64,000 nt of DNA from Bacteroidetes bacterium 46-16 (lineage in GTDB: Bacteria > Bacteroidota > Bacteroidia > Chitinophagales > Chitinophagaceae): contig MKUN01000027.1 of NCBI GenBank assembly GCA_001897835.1, positions 1-64,000 on the forward strand, read 5' to 3'. A model generated the notes under the pieces. It searched no databases and had not been told where the DNA came from. It worked only from the letters and a program-made list of their open reading frames with translations. Positions 26,558-35,799 of this stretch are shown piece after piece (positions within the stretch are counted from its first letter, which is position 1; each line of letters begins with the position of its first letter). Made by a program: the position numbers and the translations under genes.

Positions 26558-28306
26558 TTAGAATCTTGCCTGTGGTGTATAATCATATCCCCTCCATGGC
26601 TGCTGCTCATATGGGAACACCGCCTGGAAAGTGGTATCATTATGTGTTGGCCCTGCGGTAAACTGTAGCACAGCCTGCAGGTCGGCGGTTACAGGGCTGT
26701 TGGGCGCCATGTAATCATCATACCATAAACCTATAGCTGCCAGTGCCACGCCCGATACGGCCTGTAGTTCTATTGTGGTCACATCATCCTCAAGCCTGCG
26801 GCCATTGGGGAAGCCATCCATGTTAGGGATGAATTCGATATTCGTATTGGCATAGGTGGGGTCGGTAAGTCCCAGCACTGCTGCCTGTACGATACCCAGT
26901 GAACTGAATGCGGGATCGTTGCGTGGCGTAGGTGGCACGGCCATGTTCAGGCGCAGCATATCACCCAGCGTTGGCAGGAAGTTGTTGATGAATGGTTTGC
27001 CCTGCGCTAGCGGGTCTCCGTTTTTACCTGTAGCAAGTTGGTATGGGTCCAGGTTGGGTACACCGGTATAGAATATCGGCAATATATCTACAGCACGCGG
27101 GCTTACTGAGTCGGGTAGCAATATGGTACCAAACACAGCATCGTCAAGAGCTGTACCGGCTACTGCGGGCGAGCCCTTCAATGCCCATAAGCCTGCCTTG
27201 CCATTACGGAAGTCAAACGACCCAAGCGAATTGCTTTGTATGCGCAAAGCACTCAATGCAGGCACTGCAGCGCCATATTGCGAGTTATCCATGTACAGTG
27301 CCAGTTCGGGATTTTTAAAGTAATCGGCAAACTGTATGTCATTGGCAGGATTGCTTGCATTCCATTTGTCCTTCATACCCAACGGTATCACAGCTTCATT
27401 GGTCAGCGGCATACCCAGGCGTGATACCTGTACCCAGTTATTGGTATAAGTATCTGTACCATTGGCATTGAGCGTTTTTATTTGCCTGCGGCTTGCCGAG
27501 GCCCACACACCAATTACAAAATCACCATCCAGTATGTTAGCTGCCATGTCCGGGGTCTTGCCGTCTTTCTGTAGTGTACTGATGGGGATCTCGAGGGCTA
27601 TGCTGTGTACATTGAAGCGGGCCAGCCCGTCTTTCGTTGGGTTAGTGGCATTGCCTTCCGGCCTGAAGTTGCCTACATCAAATACACCGCCAAGGTCCAC
27701 GAAAAAAGGATCATCCACCGGTCCGCAGAATACTTTTTCACCGGTATTGGCAGTGCCTATGGCCTGTTGCATCAGGCTCATATAACTTGCTGCACCCAGT
27801 CCCACCGTGCCATCTTCTATCGAGCGGGGCCCTATATTGGGTGGCGGCACAATGCCATTACTGTATATTGTAGTAAAGGTATTGCCACCATCAGTGCTGC
27901 GCTCGCAGGTATATGTGGTTTTCAGGTTTTGCTGTCCCAGCCTGATGTTGAAAAAAGTACTTGCGTCCTGGTTGCTTTGCGCAAAGGTGAAACGATAAGT
28001 TATATCGTCCGCAGTGGTCGCCGTGCTGTTTTTGATGTGTATCTCGTAGCGCACATCCGGCGAGAAGTTGTAATAATTGGGCCCGCCCTCCGGCAATTCA
28101 AAAGGGATGTAATTAGCAATAATGATCACCTTCGTGGGGTCATCGGGGCTGCGGAAAGCATACAGGTCTGTATTATCCGCCAGCGGGTCTCGTGATATGA
28201 GTGGTGCCTCCCTGTGGCTCGATGCATAGCTCTGAAGCGTAGCGCCAAGCAAACCAAGTAGCACACCATACACCCGCAATCTTCTTAGTAAGGGATGTTT
28301 TTTCAT
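26558..28306 (-). CDS. DUF4331 family protein without sorting tail
   Basis: A 582-residue secreted paralogue of the gene 29 bases downstream, collinear over its whole length: SSHREAPLISRDPLADNTDL, YAFRSPDDPTKVIIIANYIP, GPVDDPFFVDLGGVFDVGN, NGRRLEDDVTTIELQAVSG. The signal peptide is at about 1-28. It stops just after the QQPWRGYDY segment where the paralogue continues into a T9SS tail, so it is probably periplasmic or handed over to the tailed copy. It is the first gene of the minus-strand DUF4331-TPR-HupE-receptor locus. Confidence 0.88.
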   Translation of the reverse strand: MKKHPLLRRLRVYGVLLGLLGATLQSYASSHREAPLISRDPLADNTDLYAFRSPDDPTKVIIIANYIPFELPEGGPNYYNFSPDVRYEIHIKNSTATTADDITYRFTFAQSNQDASTFFNIRLGQQNLKTTYTCERSTDGGNTFTTIYSNGIVPPPNIGPRSIEDGTVGLGAASYMSLMQQAIGTANTGEKVFCGPVDDPFFVDLGGVFDVGNFRPEGNATNPTKDGLARFNVHSIALEIPISTLQKDGKTPDMAANILDGDFVIGVWASASRRQIKTLNANGTDTYTNNWVQVSRLGMPLTNEAVIPLGMKDKWNASNPANDIQFADYFKNPELALYMDNSQYGAAVPALSALRIQSNSLGSFDFRNGKAGLWALKGSPAVAGTALDDAVFGTILLPDSVSPRAVDILPIFYTGVPNLDPYQLATGKNGDPLAQGKPFINNFLPTLGDMLRLNMAVPPTPRNDPAFSSLGIVQAAVLGLTDPTYANTNIEFIPNMDGFPNGRRLEDDVTTIELQAVSGVALAAIGLWYDDYMAPNSPVTADLQAVLQFTAGPTHNDTTFQAVFPYEQQPWRGYDYTPQARF

Positions 28307-28444
28307 GAATAAGATGTTTTTTGCGTTATCAATACAGGTATGTACGCATTAACATCCCTTTAGGTTTTTTCTACGAGCATATTTATTTTCAAACCTTCGT
28401 AATAGTGTGATTCTTATCCACCTTACGATGGTCTATGCCTATAA

Positions 28445-28475
28445 AAAAATAGCGACAAAGACTGTCGCTATTTTT
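28445..28475. terminator. Bidirectional terminator
   Basis: AAAAATAGCGACA and TGTCGCTATTTTT form a perfect 13-bp stem with a 5-base loop. It follows the AIM24-like gene on the minus strand. The rest of 28307-28549 shows nothing clear. Confidence 0.8.
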
Positions 28476-28549
28476 AGGTCTTTCATATATCGGTTGTTCA
28501 ACCTATTCAGTTTGATCAACCAATCAACTCATTCAACTTGTCAACCAAA

Positions 28550-29344
28550 TTACTGCCATCCGTCGCCGTCCAGCAGGTTGCCCAATCCGCCAAGTATACT
28601 GCCTTCACCTTTGCGCTGCACAGTAGCATACCTTAATATACGTCCCGCCAGCCTGCTGATAGGCAGTGTTTGTACCCATACGGTGCCGGGGCCGCGCAGT
28701 GTGGCAAAGAAAACACCCTCACCGCCAAATAAAGTATTCTTTATACCACCTACGAACTGGATATCATAGTCCACACTTGCGGTGAATCCCACGATACAGC
28801 CAGTATCTATTTTGATCAGTTCGCCCGGCTGCAATTCTTTTTGTAATACATGCCCACCTGCATGGGCAAAAGCCATACCATCACCTTCCAGCTTCTCCAT
28901 GATAAAGCCTTCGCCGCCAAACAGGCCCGTACCCAGTTTCTTCTGGAATTCAATTCCTATCGCTACGCCCTTAGCGGCACAAAGGAAGGCATCCTTCTGG
29001 CAGATCACCCTGCCGCCCAGCCGCATCAGGTCCAGCGCTATGATCTTGCCCGGGTATGGCGCAGCAAAGGACACCCGGCGCTTGCCTTCTGTAGCGATAT
29101 TGGTGTAGGCTGTCATAAAAAGTCCTTCACCCACCAGCATACGTTTTCCGGCTGAGAATAATTTACCCAATATCCCGCCCTGTTGCTGGCTGCCATCGCC
29201 GAAGATTGTTTCCATTTGTATGCCATCATCCATCATCATAAAGCTGCCCGGCTCCGCTACTGCGGTTTCTTCAGGGTCCAGCTCTATCTCCACATACTGC
29301 ATCTCTTCCCCAATTATCCTGTAATCGATCTCGTGGTTGCGCAT
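28550..29344 (-). CDS. AIM24 / TIGR00266 family protein
   Basis: A 264-residue cytoplasmic protein of the AIM24 (TIGR00266) family. Visible features are [28 protein letters not shown], a Gly-rich loop [20 protein letters not shown], then repeated beta segments such as [38 protein letters not shown], and [17 protein letters not shown]. It has the fold of double-psi or jelly-roll-like trimers; its biochemical role is unknown. The gene stands alone, with a strong terminator downstream. Confidence 0.88.
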   Translation of the reverse strand: MRNHEIDYRIIGEEMQYVEIELDPEETAVAEPGSFMMMDDGIQMETIFGDGSQQQGGILGKLFSAGKRMLVGEGLFMTAYTNIATEGKRRVSFAAPYPGKIIALDLMRLGGRVICQKDAFLCAAKGVAIGIEFQKKLGTGLFGGEGFIMEKLEGDGMAFAHAGGHVLQKELQPGELIKIDTGCIVGFTASVDYDIQFVGGIKNTLFGGEGVFFATLRGPGTVWVQTLPISRLAGRILRYATVQRKGEGSILGGLGNLLDGDGWQ

Positions 29345-29462
29345 TGTTTATTCGTTTTTTATTGTTCCAAAACTAGGAAATATCTTAATCAGCCCTGTAG
29401 TACGACCATTATTTAACACTGTATGGTACGGTCTTTTTGCCTTATACCCCAAAGACTTGATC

Positions 29463-29714
29463 ATGAAACAGAAAGATAAAGATAAGAAGATACGCAAGCC
29501 ACACGATTATGAAGAACAGCCTTCACAGGGCCGTGCTGATTTTAATCATAGTGATACTACACAGGGGGGATCAAATTATGGCCAGGGCAGCGGCGATCTT
29601 GGCCCCGAAGCTTACGACCAGGGGCAGGTAAAAAATGAGGGCAGCAACTATACTAATGAGCGCAAAAATATCCCAGGCAATAACAATCGGCAGGATATTG
29701 AATACAATGAATGA
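29463..29714 (+). CDS. Small disordered hydrophilic protein
   Basis: ATG at 29463 gives an 83-residue, highly charged, Gly/Asn/Gln-rich protein (MKQKDKDKKIRKPHDYEEQP ... NYTNERKN) with no hydrophobic segment, so intrinsically disordered and cytoplasmic. It resembles in size and composition the protein at 42346. Such small basic/acidic proteins are often stress-related (weak inference). No family recognised. Confidence 0.5.
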   Translation: MKQKDKDKKIRKPHDYEEQPSQGRADFNHSDTTQGGSNYGQGSGDLGPEAYDQGQVKNEGSNYTNERKNIPGNNNRQDIEYNE

Positions 29715-29910
29715 GAACAATGCAATGCACCTGATATAAGTGGTAGGCATATGTGATTGCCTTTGTCTTGATCTGCTATTGCCCGTTTGTATATCGGATC
29801 AAATTGATCACTTCGGTTACGTCTGCCTGTTGAGAGGGGGATGTATGATGTATTACCTATTTTTTTTATTTTTCTATACTTTTGTTTTATCCATATGTAT
29901 AAATCAATAA

Positions 29911-29958
29911 CAGTTAACTTTCAGTTAACATAACGATAATATTGCCGCAATACTTTCG
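29911..29958 (+). promoter_or_regulatory. Two CAGTTAAC repeats ahead of a TACTTTCG element
   Basis: CAGTTAAC occurs at 29911-29918 and 29922-29929, 11 bases (one helical turn) apart, followed by TACTTTCG at 29951-29958, one base off TAnnTTTG. The ATG of the large T9SS protein is 17 bases further. The same octamer occurs at 14987-14994 before the DUF1800 operon. The rest of 29715-29910 holds nothing clear. Confidence 0.4.
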
Positions 29959-29975
29959 CTCCAAATTATTTACGG

Positions 29976-32900
29976 ATGAAAAAAATGTACTTATTGAGTT
30001 ATACGCTATGGATAATTTTACTGCCATTAACGTATAGTTCTTCATTTGCTGCTATAACTAACCCAACAGGGTACAGCTTGGCTGCAAGCAATTATTCTAT
30101 GACCAGTTGGGCGGCAACAAGCCCATCAGGCACCTACCCGGCCAATATGATATTTCATTGGTTCAATGCATCGCAAACCTCACCGGTCACTACCGATGCC
30201 TATGCCGATTTCTCATGTGCATATAACCTGCCATCTGCATCCCGTATACTAGGCCTCGATGCTAACGGTTTCGCTTTTCTTAATACAAGCGGTGCCCAGG
30301 GCAATGCCTGTGCTACACCGGCTGCCACATGGGGCGGTTTTGGTGGCGATGCCGTACTTGGCCTTAACACCTCGGGCAGAACAAATATTTCTGTCACCTG
30401 GACCTCTTCAACGGTCGTTCCGGCACCGGTAGGCGGCAGGGAGTGGCGCATCAGGCTGCAATACCGTGTAGGTGCAGCAGGCAACTATACTGATGTTCCC
30501 GGACCGGCAGAATATACTTCCGATGTCAACGCCAATATACCTGTTATTGTGAACGGTACTTTACCCGCCGCATGTGAAAATCAATCGCTGGTATTTGTGC
30601 GCTGGATTTATTACGAATCGGCTGCAAACGCAGGGGGTACAAGGCCCGAGATCAATGTGGATGAAATATCCGTTACCAGCCAGCCCGGTTATTTTACAAT
30701 TAACAACCAGGTCAACCTGAACGCATTGAATACTGCCCAGCCCTTACCATCTCCGGCAGGCACGTTCCAGCTCAGCGGCACTGCATTGACTGCTGCGAAT
30801 GCGACTGTGCAATTCAGCCCGGCAACAACTAATTTTGAGCTCTCTACGAATAATATCAGCTTCTCCTCTTCACTTACATTACCGATATCAGGTGGTGGCC
30901 TCACAGGCCAGCCCGTAACTATATATGTACGCCAGACCAACACTGCGCCATTAGGACTTAATAGTGCAACAGTACAAATTAGCGCCACAGGGGCTACTAC
31001 ATCAACGCTGGGTGTAAGCGGCACAGTGAGCCCACCTGTTCCTATCATTACGCCATCGGTAGCCTCGCTGACAGGGTTCTCTGCTAACGTAGGTAATCCT
31101 TCTCCATCGCAGAACTTTTTTGTGAATGGCAACAACCTCACTGCTAATGTTACAGCAACTGCGCCCGCAGGCTACGAGATATCGCTCAATAACATTACTT
31201 ACGCCTCGTCCCTCGTGCTTCCGCAGAGTGGTGGTGTACTCGTTAACCAGCCGGTATATATTTATGTACGCATTTCAGCAGCTGCCCCTTTAGGTCCTGC
31301 GAATGGCACACTTACACTCACATCAACAGGCGCTACCACACAAAACATATCGCTGTCAGGCAATGTGATCGTTCCGCCGCCGGTTATTACTACCACTTCG
31401 CTTGTACCGGGAGGGCCGTTCAATACTATTATAGGTAACGCTTCTCCTGCACAAACCTTTACGGTTAGCGGCAATAACCTCGTGGCCAGTGTGCTGATCA
31501 CGCCGCCGGCAGCCTATGAATTGTCGCTTGATAATATAACATACTCCCCAACGCTTAGCATCAACCAGGTGGGAGGCATACTGCCCGGACAGCCCCTTAC
31601 GGTATATGCGCGTATTGCTGCTGCTGCAGCAGCAGGTCCGCAAAATGGTAACATCTCGCTGAGCTCTACAAATGCTGTAACACAAAATATTCCTGTTGTC
31701 GGCAATGTTATTGTTCCTACTGTTACAGCTACCGGCACGATCAACCTGTTCAGTACTATGTCGGGCAACGCTTCTGCTTCGCAAACACTCACCCTAAATG
31801 GCAGCAACCTGATAGGTGATGTGAATGTGAGCGCACCGGCAGGCTTCGAACTGTCTACCGATGATATTACCTATACCTCATCACTGCTTTTATTACAAGT
31901 GGCTGGCAATCTTGTTGGTCAGCCCCTGACTTTATATATACGCATAGCCGCCTCAGCTACAGGCTGGGTAAGCGGTGATGTGCAGCTCACTTCGCCAAGC
32001 GCACCGGCAGTCAATATCCACGTGCGTGGTAATGCGAACATCCCTTTCACCAATGGCAATATAGCCATTACAAGGGTAGGTGACAGCGTCACCCTCACCA
32101 ATACGGGTAGCATTGTGTTTGTGGATGAATATACGCCTGCGGGCACATTGGTGCAGAGCATCATCATGCCCTACAACGATGTTGTGGGCAACAATTTCCT
32201 TTGCAGCGGCACAGCCACCAGCGAGGGTTTCGTTACCCGTTCGCTCGATGGTCGCTACCTGGCCATAGCAGGATACAATCGTGCAGTAGGTGGTGTAGGC
32301 ACTATCAGCGGCACTACTTCTGCTACGGTCAACCGTTCTGTAGGCCTTATCAGGTATGACGGCCTTGTCGATGTATCCACTTCACTGCCTGATGCGGGCA
32401 ATACAGGTAATGCCCGTGGCGCTATTACCACCAATGGCAGCGACCTTTGGATAGGCTGCAGCACCGATGGCATCCGTTACACCACCATCAGTTCGAACAC
32501 TTCATTACAGATAGCCAGCTCACCAACCAATGTGCGCGATTTTAATATCGCGGAAACAGGCGGTGTAGCACAGCTCTTTATATCTTCAGGATCAGGTGCT
32601 ACCCGTGTAGCTACTGTTGGCACCGGCCTGCCTACCACTACCGGCCAAACAATAACCAATATCCCCGGCCCGGTATTAAGCAGCCCTTACCAGTATTTCT
32701 TTGCCGACCTGAGCGAAACAGTGCCCGGTGTTGATGTGCTCTATGTGGCCGATGACGCTATTGGCCTTGTAAGGTTCTCACTTGTAGGCGGCTCATGGGT
32801 ACAGGATGGTGTTATAGGTGCAGCTGCTGATAAATTCAGGAGCGTTGCGGGCTCTGTTGACCGCAGCACAGGCACTATGACCTTATATGCTGTAGGCGGC

Positions 32901-34622
32901 TTCGATGGCAACGCTACCGGTAATGGCGGTAACATTTATAGCTTCACCGATAATATGGGCTATGCCCCGCTTACCTTTACTGCTCCGGCGCTCACCACAC
33001 TAGTGACTGCCGGTACTAATAATAAAATATCTTATCGCGGTGTCGCTATGGTGCCTTACAACCCGGGCTGCGGTACCAATAACCTTACATGGACGGGCAA
33101 TGCAAGCAGCAATACCAAACTGGCAGAGAACTGGTGCGGCCTGGTAGCCCCCACAGCTGCCGATAATATTACCATCGACCCATTGGGCCCCATTAACCAG
33201 CCCGTTATCGATAGCCCGGGCAACGTAGCTAACAGCGTTATCGTGAGCAGCGGCGCCGTGCTGGATTTCAAAACGGGCGGTGTGCTTGACGTACATGGCG
33301 ACATACAGAACAACGGCACTTTCCATAGCAATGAAGGCAGCCTTATTTTCAGCGGTATCGGTGGGCAGGCCGCCCCCGGGCTTACTGTGGCTAACCTCAC
33401 TATGCAAGGTGTTCAGTTATACACTACCGGCAACATACAGGTAGATACTTCGCTTACAATGATCTCCGGCGATCTGTACCCCGATAACAATATGGTTATA
33501 TTGGGTACATCACCCACATCACCCGGTACACTTTCGCATACTTCTGGTCACGTACTGGGTTATATGAAACGCTGGTTTGGTGCCAGTACCAATGCAGGCG
33601 ACGCAACCGGCATGTTCCCCTTCGGACTTAATGGCAATGACCGTTTCATTACCGTTGAATATACCCAGGCACCCCTTAGCGGAGGTTCCCTCACCGGGCA
33701 TTATTTTGCCAATACCAACAACCTGACCATCAATAATAACAATCCCATCTCTGTTACCAATGTTGCACCATGTGCGGGTTCGTTCACACCGATACATGTG
33801 GATACCAATATGTGGCAGATCGTACCGGCCGATGGCTTCCCAAATACAGGTAATAATGCAAATGATGGTCTTTATGATGTGACCCTTCAATTAGAGAATC
33901 TTTATGATTATACCGATATCTGCCAGCTCACAGCTTTAAAGAGCGATGATGATATCGATTTTAACCAGGATGGTACACACCAGGCCACTACTTTGTCGGG
34001 AAGCACGGTGACCGCTAAGCGCACAGGTGCCAGCGGCTGGAGCGACTGGACCATTGCAGGCAGCGATGCCAACCCACTGTTGATAAAGCTCTTCAGTTTC
34101 GATGGCCGCAGGCTCAGTAATACACAGGCACAGCTGCAATGGCGCGCCGCTGCCGATGGCAATGAGAACTTTACACTCCAGCACAGTACTGATGGACAAA
34201 AGTTCACGGCGCTCAATACGCAGGCAGCTAAAGCTGGGCTTAACGATTACAGCTATACCGATAATATGCCGGCCAGCGGTAAAAACTATTACCGCCTCGC
34301 TACCAAAGACATCAATGGCAAGACCACCTACAGCAATGTAGTGACCATAGCCATGAACGGCAGCGGCCTGCAACTGGTGAGCATAGCGCCTAATGTCATT
34401 AATGGCAATGCTACCGTGCATATCATGAATGATGAGACTGCAACTGCTACAATGCGTATCATCGATGCGATGGGCAGCGTAGTGCTTACGGAAGCCCTGC
34501 AGCTCAATGCAGGCAGCACCTACTTCACCTTCAATGCATCGGGCCTGCGTGCAGGTGCATACATGATGCAGGTAATGAGCGCCGATGGCAGCCTGGTACA
34601 TGAGCGCTTTATTAAACAATAG
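29976..34622 (+). CDS. Large T9SS-secreted surface protein with four Ig-like repeats
   Basis: A 1548-residue secreted protein. Signal peptide 1-25. Residues about 240-700 contain four Ig-like repeats, each with a Y/FELS-x-NI-TYxxSL motif (codons 287, 400, 514 and 624; period 110-114 residues) and ending in a G(N/T)V linker. Next comes a region resembling a beta-propeller (about 700-1030: SLDGRYLAIAGYNRA, DGLVDVSTSLPDAG, DVLYVADDAIGLVRFS), a parallel beta or autotransporter-like segment (NVANSVIVSSGAVLDFKTGG) and a fibronectin-like part (AQLQWRAAADGNENFTLQHS). The T9SS tail ends LRAGAYMMQVMSADGSLVHE. It is probably an adhesin or surface-layer-type protein; no enzymatic site is seen. Confidence 0.85.
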   Translation: MKKMYLLSYTLWIILLPLTYSSSFAAITNPTGYSLAASNYSMTSWAATSPSGTYPANMIFHWFNASQTSPVTTDAYADFSCAYNLPSASRILGLDANGFAFLNTSGAQGNACATPAATWGGFGGDAVLGLNTSGRTNISVTWTSSTVVPAPVGGREWRIRLQYRVGAAGNYTDVPGPAEYTSDVNANIPVIVNGTLPAACENQSLVFVRWIYYESAANAGGTRPEINVDEISVTSQPGYFTINNQVNLNALNTAQPLPSPAGTFQLSGTALTAANATVQFSPATTNFELSTNNISFSSSLTLPISGGGLTGQPVTIYVRQTNTAPLGLNSATVQISATGATTSTLGVSGTVSPPVPIITPSVASLTGFSANVGNPSPSQNFFVNGNNLTANVTATAPAGYEISLNNITYASSLVLPQSGGVLVNQPVYIYVRISAAAPLGPANGTLTLTSTGATTQNISLSGNVIVPPPVITTTSLVPGGPFNTIIGNASPAQTFTVSGNNLVASVLITPPAAYELSLDNITYSPTLSINQVGGILPGQPLTVYARIAAAAAAGPQNGNISLSSTNAVTQNIPVVGNVIVPTVTATGTINLFSTMSGNASASQTLTLNGSNLIGDVNVSAPAGFELSTDDITYTSSLLLLQVAGNLVGQPLTLYIRIAASATGWVSGDVQLTSPSAPAVNIHVRGNANIPFTNGNIAITRVGDSVTLTNTGSIVFVDEYTPAGTLVQSIIMPYNDVVGNNFLCSGTATSEGFVTRSLDGRYLAIAGYNRAVGGVGTISGTTSATVNRSVGLIRYDGLVDVSTSLPDAGNTGNARGAITTNGSDLWIGCSTDGIRYTTISSNTSLQIASSPTNVRDFNIAETGGVAQLFISSGSGATRVATVGTGLPTTTGQTITNIPGPVLSSPYQYFFADLSETVPGVDVLYVADDAIGLVRFSLVGGSWVQDGVIGAAADKFRSVAGSVDRSTGTMTLYAVGGFDGNATGNGGNIYSFTDNMGYAPLTFTAPALTTLVTAGTNNKISYRGVAMVPYNPGCGTNNLTWTGNASSNTKLAENWCGLVAPTAADNITIDPLGPINQPVIDSPGNVANSVIVSSGAVLDFKTGGVLDVHGDIQNNGTFHSNEGSLIFSGIGGQAAPGLTVANLTMQGVQLYTTGNIQVDTSLTMISGDLYPDNNMVILGTSPTSPGTLSHTSGHVLGYMKRWFGASTNAGDATGMFPFGLNGNDRFITVEYTQAPLSGGSLTGHYFANTNNLTINNNNPISVTNVAPCAGSFTPIHVDTNMWQIVPADGFPNTGNNANDGLYDVTLQLENLYDYTDICQLTALKSDDDIDFNQDGTHQATTLSGSTVTAKRTGASGWSDWTIAGSDANPLLIKLFSFDGRRLSNTQAQLQWRAAADGNENFTLQHSTDGQKFTALNTQAAKAGLNDYSYTDNMPASGKNYYRLATKDINGKTTYSNVVTIAMNGSGLQLVSIAPNVINGNATVHIMNDETATATMRIIDAMGSVVLTEALQLNAGSTYFTFNASGLRAGAYMMQVMSADGSLVHERFIKQ

Positions 34623-34642
34623 TTTTTCATAGGGTAAATTTT

Positions 34643-34676
34643 AAGCGGCCTTCCTAATGGAAGGCCGCTTTTTTAT
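34643..34676 (+). terminator. Strong intrinsic terminator
   Basis: AAGCGGCCTTCC, a TAAT loop and GGAAGGCCGCTT form a perfect 12-bp stem followed by T's, 20 bases after the large T9SS gene. Confidence 0.9.
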
Positions 34677-34686
34677 AATGATCTGA

Positions 34687-35745
34687 TTAATAACAACTCA
34701 TTGCATCTGCCTGTTCTTTTATAAATTTGTTCCAGCGCTCCTGTTCTGTTTTTATCCTGCCATGCTGCGTCTCTTTATCGTAGCTGCCTTGCATTTGCTG
34801 CATTTCCTTGATGATCTTTTTGTGTAGATCTTCCAGTTCTTGCTGGTAATTGCTGGTTGAGAACCGGGTACTCTTTACTGAATTAGCAAGCTCGCAGGCT
34901 TTTATGCCGGTGATGTCAAAATGATGCTGCTCATGAATCATCATACCCGGCAGGTTATTCTTCGACCTCCACCACGACCTTGTTTTGTCGAACGATGCTG
35001 ATATTGTCACCTTCAGGTTTACGATATTGCCAATCCTTTGGGCCGAATATTTCATAGCTATGTTGCTGTATGTTGCAGCAGCTCCCAGGCTCAGGTCATC
35101 AGGCTCCCCGGAAAAATCTTCACGTTGTAAAGGACGGTTCCGGTCATAGTTCACGAGATCGGTATCGCCGGCTGCACCCTGTTGCACAATTACCTCTGCT
35201 ACCACTTCCGGAGCATTTGTCGGGCTTTGCCCGTTTTCATCCAACCATTTATCAAACTCTTCAAGGCTATGGTCTATGTTCTGCCTTATCATCTGTTCTA
35301 CATATCCCGTAACATCTATGCCATGCTGTATGTAACCGCTGCCTGTGTATGCTACCAATTGCGAGTCGCCTTTATAATAGGAAAGCTCCAGTTCCAGTTC
35401 TGCCTGCTCCCTGGTGAATCCTATCTTTTCTCCTACATTCAGTTTGCTGATGTGGATATTTACCGGTACAGCTTTTTTGTCCTGCGTTACATTATGCTGT
35501 ATGTACTCATCTAAGGCGGAAGCAGCTCCATTCTTCAGGTTTACATACACTTCCCTGTTGGCAAGGCCAATGTGTACCCTACCTATATTGCCGGTATCGG
35601 CCCGATCATCTTTTACCGATGTTATGTAATAATTCCGGGGACTATATGCTGCGTGTTGCTGCTTCAGTTTAATGGTCTTAAGGTCCTGGGCATGCAGGCT
35701 GTTGCTTAGCACCGACAGGATCAATAGTGTGCCAATATGTTTCAT
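34687..35745 (-). CDS. DUF922 domain-containing protein (putative secreted Zn-dependent protease)
   Basis: A 352-residue protein with signal peptide (1-19). The C-terminal half has the DUF922 core: PLQREDFSGEPD, a beta region (SNIAMKYSAQRIGNIVNLKV), then MMIHEQHHFDITGIKAC, where HEQHH is an HExxH-type motif and HFDI the family signature, and a long terminal helix. By family it is a predicted zinc metallopeptidase; proteolysis is not proven. It is transcribed alone, convergent with the large T9SS gene. Confidence 0.82.
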   Translation of the reverse strand: MKHIGTLLILSVLSNSLHAQDLKTIKLKQQHAAYSPRNYYITSVKDDRADTGNIGRVHIGLANREVYVNLKNGAASALDEYIQHNVTQDKKAVPVNIHISKLNVGEKIGFTREQAELELELSYYKGDSQLVAYTGSGYIQHGIDVTGYVEQMIRQNIDHSLEEFDKWLDENGQSPTNAPEVVAEVIVQQGAAGDTDLVNYDRNRPLQREDFSGEPDDLSLGAAATYSNIAMKYSAQRIGNIVNLKVTISASFDKTRSWWRSKNNLPGMMIHEQHHFDITGIKACELANSVKSTRFSTSNYQQELEDLHKKIIKEMQQMQGSYDKETQHGRIKTEQERWNKFIKEQADAMSCY

Positions 35746-35799
35746 TGTATGTAATTCGGTAGCGTAAAATAATGAAAATCACGGTAGGCCGCGAATTCA

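Noticed and set aside
30700-32040. DNA-level satellite or tandem repeat
   Set aside because: The similarity is at protein level (Ig-like domains of 110-114 residues); DNA identity between units is moderate.
33936-34619. 227-codon open frame on the minus strand
   Set aside because: Antisense to the T9SS tail of the large surface protein; Cys/His-rich composition argues against coding.
34643-34676. Small RNA candidate
   Set aside because: The perfect hairpin with T-run directly after a stop codon is explained by termination.
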